DNA of 56,419 nt, from positions 206,566-262,984 of the forward strand of contig NMRA01000535.1 in NCBI GenBank assembly GCA_002633005.1, in the 5' to 3' direction. The position numbers and the translations under genes were made by a program. Positions 49,744 through 56,419 of this stretch are shown piece after piece. This DNA comes from Phoronis australis (lineage: Eukaryota; Phoronida; Phoronidae). Numbering within the stretch: the stretch's first letter is position 1; each line of letters starts with the position of its first letter. The notes beneath the pieces were generated by a model, which worked only from the letters and a program-made list of their open reading frames with translations, made no database searches and had not been told where the DNA came from.

Positions 49744-52700
49744 TGTTACAATCTGATCGGACTGTATCCAGTTTGTGGTCCAGTTGCTGTTCACCTTCAG
49801 ATACCGGCTTCATTGGGGTCAAGATTACGTTGCTCACACTGCCCCAGTGCTACCACTACATGTAGGGGTAAAATTAGAGGTAAGTAAGCGCCCAAAGCCC
49901 ACCGTATCATCTTGAGCACTGAACGTAACTTACGGTGCGTAGGCGCTTCAACGCTCAAGTGCCAAAAGGTGGTTGGCTGTGCCATCGTGCGGTGCACCTA
50001 CGCTCCACTACAGCACTGCACTGTCCACATTACAATCTTCCGAAATCTCGTAGCTTTTTCGTGAGAATAGATGAAGAAATTGAAAGAATATGTTGAAGAT
50101 TGTGCTGCAGAAGCTGCAGCTTCACAGTTAAGGTACATTTAGATCAGCGTTCATGATCACGAGTAGCGTTTTTGAGCAAATTTACACATGAACGGACGGC
50201 GACATCCCGTTGCTCCCAACTTGTTTGATTCGATAGCCCAACAACAAGTTGGGAAGTTTACCCCCATAGCCAATATCTTACACGACGGATTAACTCCATA
50301 CTGGCAATTATGGTTGGAGCGGGGCCTGTGCTCTTTTGTTCGATAATTGCCGTGCTCTAATCTACATTAGTAGCCTAACTGGGCTGGGCTGATAAAAATG
50401 AAAGTTAACTTATAACATATTTGAGCTGAAACCAATAGCATTGCTGAGTTCCTCGTCAAATGCTGATCATGTTCCGTTCTTGAATCACCAAAATCGCCCA
50501 ACTACAACAGAAGTTAAGACAATCTATTCTGTCCAAACGGATTACCAACGCACTGGGTTTGCCTTGATTGTATTCATACGCGTTCGGTATAGCGTGCAAC
50601 CACCATACGTTTCCTTTGAAGCCTGGGAGAAAATTGGCCTGCTTGTTATCATACGGGATAAAAGACTGAGCTGGGCAGTTAACAAAGGAGCAAGATGTTA
50701 TCGCACGTTCAGCACCCCTCACGTCTGGAAAAGTTACTGAACGACAGAACACTATAATGTAAGTGGTAAAGGTGCAGTGGAGAGTCAGTTCGAGTATAAG
50801 ACGAATATATTGGCATTTGAAGAACAATGAAATCTGGACAAAATTTAGAAAACAATAACTTCAAACTTATAGTAGATTATGAGTCTACTAGAAGAATAAG
50901 GGGGCTTATCATCATCCACAGTGAAAGCGCATGATGTTACGCTTCCACTTCAGTAGACAAGTATATGAGCGCATCACACTACAAATAGTTTGCAGAAATA
51001 ATCTCAGTTACTAGCAGTTATCTATATATTCTCAGAGACATTTATGAAGAGAATCTCTCGCTTACACTAGTCACCGCTCAGCTACCCTTAGCTCCAGACA
51101 ACTTTTATGATGCCTATTCAGCACGCCCTTCAATTGATGTAGATCTGGGCTAATGAAGTGGAAAGGTAATAGCTAGCACTATTGATTCAACAATGGTGGT
51201 TGTCATTGCACCCAAACTGGTTTTCTCTGACATTTGCAGAGTTACAGCCTGCAATATGGAGAGTAGTTTTAACTTGGTACATATTACGCAATAATAACTA
51301 AAAGAGTTAATTTGTGTTTATTTTGACAAAGGGTCACTTCCCAAATCAACGATGGTTTTAAATATGTTTCATACCGGTTTTCGTAATTTCATTTTAATAC
51401 TCTTACCGGGAAAGGGTTGCTATCTTTTTATTTTTATTTTATATTTAAGAACTAAAACAGTGATACATTTTGATAGCCAGTCACTAGAGTTAATTGTGAA
51501 CCCATCCCTGTGCTCATCCAGCTACACTAAACACTCATTTCACAACAAACAAAAATACTCGTTTCATTAGTTCAAATTTAATCTTAATGAGAACTCAAAT
51601 CATAAAATATATACAAAATTGCAAATAAATTATGGTGATAGCTAAACTGGAGATTTGATTGTTTGGACAATTTCCGTTGCAGTGACCGCATAAATATTCT
51701 AGCTTTTTGTCAGTCATAAAAATGAAGAGTGGGCACAAGCTAAGTAAAACTGATTCCTAGTCAAAATCTGCTTTAAGGAGATTGAGAGGGTATTAAAAAA
51801 TAATCCATGTGATATTGTTAACTTTGATCAACGTTTCTTAATCCACCGATTATATCAATACGCACAGTCGTTTGTCTTCAATCGTACCAAATGTTAATAG
51901 TTTTTAGCTTATTAGTTCATGGATTTTTAAAAATCGAAACCCATACTTACTAACTGAATACTGCCGTGGTATTCGTTTTTAACGAAAATTATTGGTGAAT
52001 GCATTTTGAAAGTTCGCTTGTAGTCCTATGTACAGGTAGAGATAGTTACTACAGTTTATGGTAGGGTGGTTACACTTTAAGGAGTATACCACCCAATTTA
52101 TTTCGTTTTTTATCGTCTTAATCCAGTATCCATATCACCTCGTATACGGTCGATCTCACCTGGTCGAGAGGTGTTGCGTTAACCCGCGAGGAAGGTGAGT
52201 ACACGACGCAGCGACGTCAGCGGTTCGTGAGCTGAGTCTGTTCTGATATGTTGTGGTGTAGGCCTATCGTTCCCGCTTGTGCGAACCATCTGATGAGGCT
52301 GCGAAGAAAATGGGTATATCCTCGGTTTTTTTGAGAACTCGAAATGCTTCGGAAGTGGTTCGCACCGGTAAAGGATGAAAAGCAAGCCGTTAATACCAAG
52401 TGAGGATGAGGCCGTATACTCAGTGTCTATCATGGCCGGCATTGTTATGTTTCAAAATGAGTTATTCTTACCGTAGCCAATTGATAAAACTGAAGTGTCT
52501 CGAAAGACTGTCTCAGTAGATGCAATTTGTAATGCCTTTGGAGTGTTCGTGAGTGCAAATGATTTGAGAAATCAGGGGCGCCAGGATTTTGAGTTAGGGA
52601 TGCCAGGGCAAGAAAAAACAAGAATTTCGCTGCATGTGCGCGCCCAGCCTAAACTGTAGGGATGCAGTGGTCTCGAATTTTTGGATTTGTGGACCTTATT

Positions 52701-52860
52701 ACTAAAACAAAAACGGGATACGGGGTTTGTTCAAGGCCTATGCATTGTGCATTTGCCCCCCGAGCATGCTAATATATTCAGTGTTTGCTGACAGAAAGCT
52801 GTTGTGAAACAATTACTCGATTTTATAAGCTATGGTCAGACGTTAATGAGCCAAGGGATG
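49744..52860. other. Intergenic region without a recognised gene
   Basis: No coding block, repeat array or RNA gene recognised. Frames of 70-120 codons near 50441-50827 and 52179-52442 are on opposite strands of the same DNA and match no family known to me. Confidence 0.4.
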
Positions 52861-52862
52861 TC

Positions 52863-52866
52863 GGTG

Positions 52867-52902
<36 letters not shown>

Positions 52903-52934
52903 TGTGTGTGTCACTGTGTGTCGGGTGTGTGTGT
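52863..52934. repeat. TGCG/TG microsatellite
   Basis: About nine GTGC units followed by interrupted TG. Gives Val-Arg-Ala-Cys artefact frames. Confidence 0.92.
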
Positions 52935-53837
52935 ACTAAGATCGAACCATTGCTATTGTACACCTTTGTACAGTGCGGTTCAATGGTGGGTGAAGTGAAG
53001 TTTGCGGCGTTTTTACCAAAATATTCACGTGCACATTATTTCCTTTGGCAACTCCGGCAGCCGACTAACCCCGGCCGGCTGGTTGATGTTCCGAATGGAG
53101 TCTTCACTCCCAGCCGCCGGCGACGGGCTTCATCGGGTTAATACGACTATTCTGTGTGTTTAGAACTGACAAAAACGCAAGTCTATGACACGGATATGCT
53201 CTCCTGTCTGATTTATCACCGAACAGATCCAAACTTCCCGCGACTGGACCTCGGTAAGTTGACTTAACGAATTTTGTAGGCTGATTGAGGGTACGTTCAA
53301 AATTTCTATAAATCCGTAAACAGCGAAATTTGTTTAAAAAACCAATATATTTGTAAAGAATTTGCATCGAAATTTTTATGATTGGTGTAAAGCGATGAAG
53401 TGACACCAGTATGCTTGAACTGCTAAACAGACTGTGTGACGTCATTGGCTAATTTCAGCACCTCCGTCTGGTGTCAGGTAAAAGAACTGAACTGACTCCG
53501 CGCCGCGCTCTCTTTCCTGGTAAAAACCGCTCAGAATGACGAACGGTGAAGCTTCCGCATAACCTTAGAAATGCGTGACTTGTAAGCGTGTTATTTACGG
53601 TATGGCAAACCCCGGAAATTGGTTTTCTGATATGAATTTTTTTAAAAAAGTAACACATTTCACATTTTCAGGATGGACTTGAGCTGCCCTCACCTCGTCA
53701 AAAACTTACTAGGTAGTGACCGCCCATCCTCCCTTGTATATTGTCCTTTTATCTCGTCAGTGTGCCTGTCCGGAAAAGTGGCTTCGAGGACTTATTTATT
53801 ACAGGTTCCAAGTTGGAACCCGAGCTCCCTTATTTAT

Positions 53838-53915
53838 ATATGTGTGTGTGTGTGTGTGTGCCGTGTGTGTGTGTGTGTGTGGAAATTAGAGTCATCACTC
53901 AACAGTAAGTCTTTG

Positions 53916-53947
<32 letters not shown>
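53838..53947. repeat. TG and TA microsatellites
   Basis: TG run at 53838-53881 with one CCG break, and a TA run at 53918-53947. Confidence 0.92.
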
Positions 53948-53949
<2 letters not shown>

Positions 53950-54033
53950 GTTTATATGCAGATGTGGGGTTATTATGTGAAACCTTGAAGTGGGGTAAAA
54001 TTTTGAGACCTTGTTCCGGGGTATATATAAAAT

Positions 54034-54236
54034 ATATAGCCCGCAACTATATATGCCCCATTGGGTATATGCCCCGGAACAATATATATCCCGCAACTAT
54101 ATATACCTCACTAGGTATATGCCCCAGTACAATATATAGCCCGCAAGTATATATGTCCCGTTAGGTGTATACAATATATAGCCTGCAACTTTATATGTCC
54201 CATTAGATATATGCCCCACTACATTATATATCCCGG
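54034..54236. repeat. 50-bp AT-rich tandem repeat, four copies
   Basis: Unit built on ATATATAGCCCGCAACTATA, then TATGCCCCATTRGGTATATG and CCCC; the third copy is shortened. The alternation of ATATATA and CCC is strong. Confidence 0.85.
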
Positions 54237-56000
54237 TTTTCCACTGTTCTTACAATCCACCCAATATACAAGCCCCGCAACTACATGTATGTATGTGTCA
54301 CATTCGGTTAAAGTCTTTCTGTGCCAAAATACACTCCTCCAAAGACCACTTTAATATCATGTATGCGTCTATAACAGATTTCATCACTTTCAAACTTAGA
54401 AATGTATGATGCTTTTATCTGTTTATTATTCTGAAACGTGAGCAGATGACACTATCTGTGTCAGGTTCTACGGTATAAGTTGATACCTTTGATAAAAATA
54501 CACTTCAACAAATACGTTGACACCATTGTGAATGACATTCTTGCTCAATTCGCCAACAAAAACTCTCACAGATGAACATTTAACCATTTATTGATCTTGC
54601 ACATAGTGAACTATGAATACCCAAATTATCTTTAAAATCAAGTGTTGGGCACCAAAAATAGAGGGTACATATACATCCATAGGAACAATGCTTGTGATAT
54701 GCATGTACAGTTTCATCCTGCACATCTTGGCAGACTTCCAGTCACCACAATTATAGAATCCGACCATTTTAGTAACAATTACCACTAAAAATGTAATAAA
54801 AGAAAATTTGACAGTGTTAGATTAAATGGTATTTGCTTTCTTCACACAAAACCTCTTATGCATAGTGACTACAATTCTCAATAACTGAAAGCAGTTATTT
54901 TTAAAGATGTTTAAACTGCAAAACCTGCAATGCCATTTGCCTGTATTGTCTAATTAACAAAACTCAGGTTCTAAAAGGCTGTGGTGGAAGTGATGATGGT
55001 GATGTTGAAGACACTAAGGAACGAAGGTGACACTTTACAGCTTAAGACACAAAAAACATAATTAAATTATTCATTGTCACTACCATTAGTAAGGGCAGGT
55101 CCTGGTAACTCGCTACGCCATTAACAAATGTCCTGCTATCATCACTTTGAGCATCACAAACAGATCCCAATGACTCTTTTACCACCTCGATGGAAACTGT
55201 CGTATTGTCATCATCAGTCTCAGCATCATGGCATAGCTTGGAAAATTTCCCTTTATCTCAAAAGTTTCCAGACTTCATACTCTTGATGACATCAATTCAG
55301 TATATTGCCTGAAAATACAATTGAAGTTTTTAAACATACATTTTGCTATGATAAAAGTTTGGAGATTGGGCAGGATGTTCTTTTTCATAATAAATGCATA
55401 AATTGTGAAAGCTCTCATAAACAGCTTTTGTTACAGTGTCTAAGACTTAATTTTAGGGAATTACAGGCATTTTTTGTATATTGCATTAAACTTAGGCCTG
55501 ACAGTTAGTTTCATATTTTTACACTTTTCACAATTTACTTAGAATAGAACTGTTATCATTTGTCAGGTATCCTTGCACACATTGCAAAAGCTATCATTCC
55601 TGTGAGGTATATATTTAGTTATGGAATCTTTAGTTATACTTTACGCGTATGTCTTGTTCATATGGTGAATATTTGTCACCAGTGGAGCATGTATTCGGCT
55701 ATGAGGTTTGCACATTAGAGCAACCATTTTTGTTGTCGCACTAAGGATTGGATATAACACTGGAGCTTCAGACTATAGACATGGAGTACATTCCTACGAA
55801 AATACACTATTTTACACAAACAATAATATAACATTGACAATTATAATAATAACAATACTTTTGTGATTTCTTTGTAGTTCAAATCTGTTAGGTGTGTCTC
55901 TTTTAGCATCCCTGCAGGTCGATAGTACAAAGAAGAGTTATTCGGAAAGACGTTTTAGGAGCAGTGGCCTTTTTATAGGTTTTTGATCTCAAGACCAAAG
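54237..56000. other. Intergenic region without a recognised gene
   Basis: AT-rich; no protein family, RNA or element ends recognised. A 67-codon frame at 55305-55508 matches no family I know. Confidence 0.4.
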
Positions 56001-56179
56001 GACCTTTATTCTAAAGAGTGTTAACCTGAGAAAATGAGCTTTGTTTGTTTGTGAAAATTTGATTTCACTTAAAAAGGAAACTAAACCATGGACCTTTATT
56101 CTAAAGAGTGTTAACCTGAGAAAATGAGCTTTGTTTGTTTGTGAAAATTTGATTTCACTTAAAAGGAAACTAAACCATG
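56001..56179. repeat. 90-bp perfect tandem duplication
   Basis: 56001-56090 and 56091-56179 are identical except for one A in an A run. The minus-strand frame across them repeats a 30-residue block, an artefact. Confidence 0.95.
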
Positions 56180-56419
56180 TTTTAATGATTTCAACGAATC
56201 CTGCTCCTGCCATCTGCTCATGCCTCATTGGCATCAATCTTGAAAGAGCTGGAAGTACTAAAAACGTGCACCCCTATCTCGCCTTTTGGTCCTTGGTGGG
56301 TGGTCTTTTCACACAGTTGCCATGAAATTCTCTAAAGCGTAGTCGCGCTTGGCCGTTTAGCTGACTTTTAAGAGTTTCAAAATTTTCCGAACTTTTCAGA
56401 GTTGTCGAGAGTTACAGGC

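Noticed and set aside
53673-54164. 163-codon frame beginning MDLSCPHLVKN
   Set aside because: Cys-Pro-His-Leu recalls a zf-UBP start, but the other zinc ligands are missing and most of the frame is TG, TA and 50-bp repeats.

Overview
This is animal (metazoan) nuclear DNA: spliced genes with GT-AG introns of about 0.25-3.3 kb, AT-rich non-coding sequence, many minisatellites and decayed DNA transposons. The encoded proteins resemble vertebrate orthologues closely but not very closely, which suggests an invertebrate, perhaps an invertebrate deuterostome or a lophotrochozoan. The sequence alone does not settle the phylum.

Left two thirds (about 4.9-37.6 kb, minus strand): one large gene, the orthologue of WDR19/IFT144, a core subunit of intraflagellar transport complex A. 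I can place 25 coding exons with consistent splice phases, about 1087 codons. They run from a proposed two-codon first exon near 37.58 kb to an exon ending at 4921. The last exons (about 270 residues in human WDR19) lie beyond the left edge. The introns hold a LINE endonuclease fragment, at least four hAT-like non-autonomous elements, two TACCGTA-ended elements, a dispersed repeat rich in CTCF-like motifs, and more than a dozen minisatellites. Several minisatellites start exactly at splice sites and carry copies of them.

Middle (38.3-38.9 kb, plus strand): a compact BOK-type Bcl-2 family gene, head-to-head with WDR19. It has one coding exon of 214 codons preceded by a likely 5' UTR splice acceptor. 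The roughly 700 bp between the two starts has NRF1-, ETS- and CCAAT-like motifs and probably acts as a shared promoter.

Right third (39-56.4 kb): mostly intergenic. The main content is a decayed DNA transposon of about 4.8 kb (44854-49624) with imperfect terminal inverted repeats. It encloses a broken minus-strand copy of a large protein with a PIN/XPG-like nuclease start and a cysteine-rich C-terminal block, which best fits the AcademX type. A tRNA-Leu(AAG) gene on the minus strand lies 37 bp beyond its right end. The remainder holds microsatellites, a 50-bp AT-rich repeat, a 90-bp duplication and no gene I recognise.

Four single N characters (2984, 4819, 26174, 42986) appear to be collapsed assembly gaps. 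Three of them lie inside tandem repeats. WDR19 and BOK have no known functional link, so the shared promoter is the only connection proposed.
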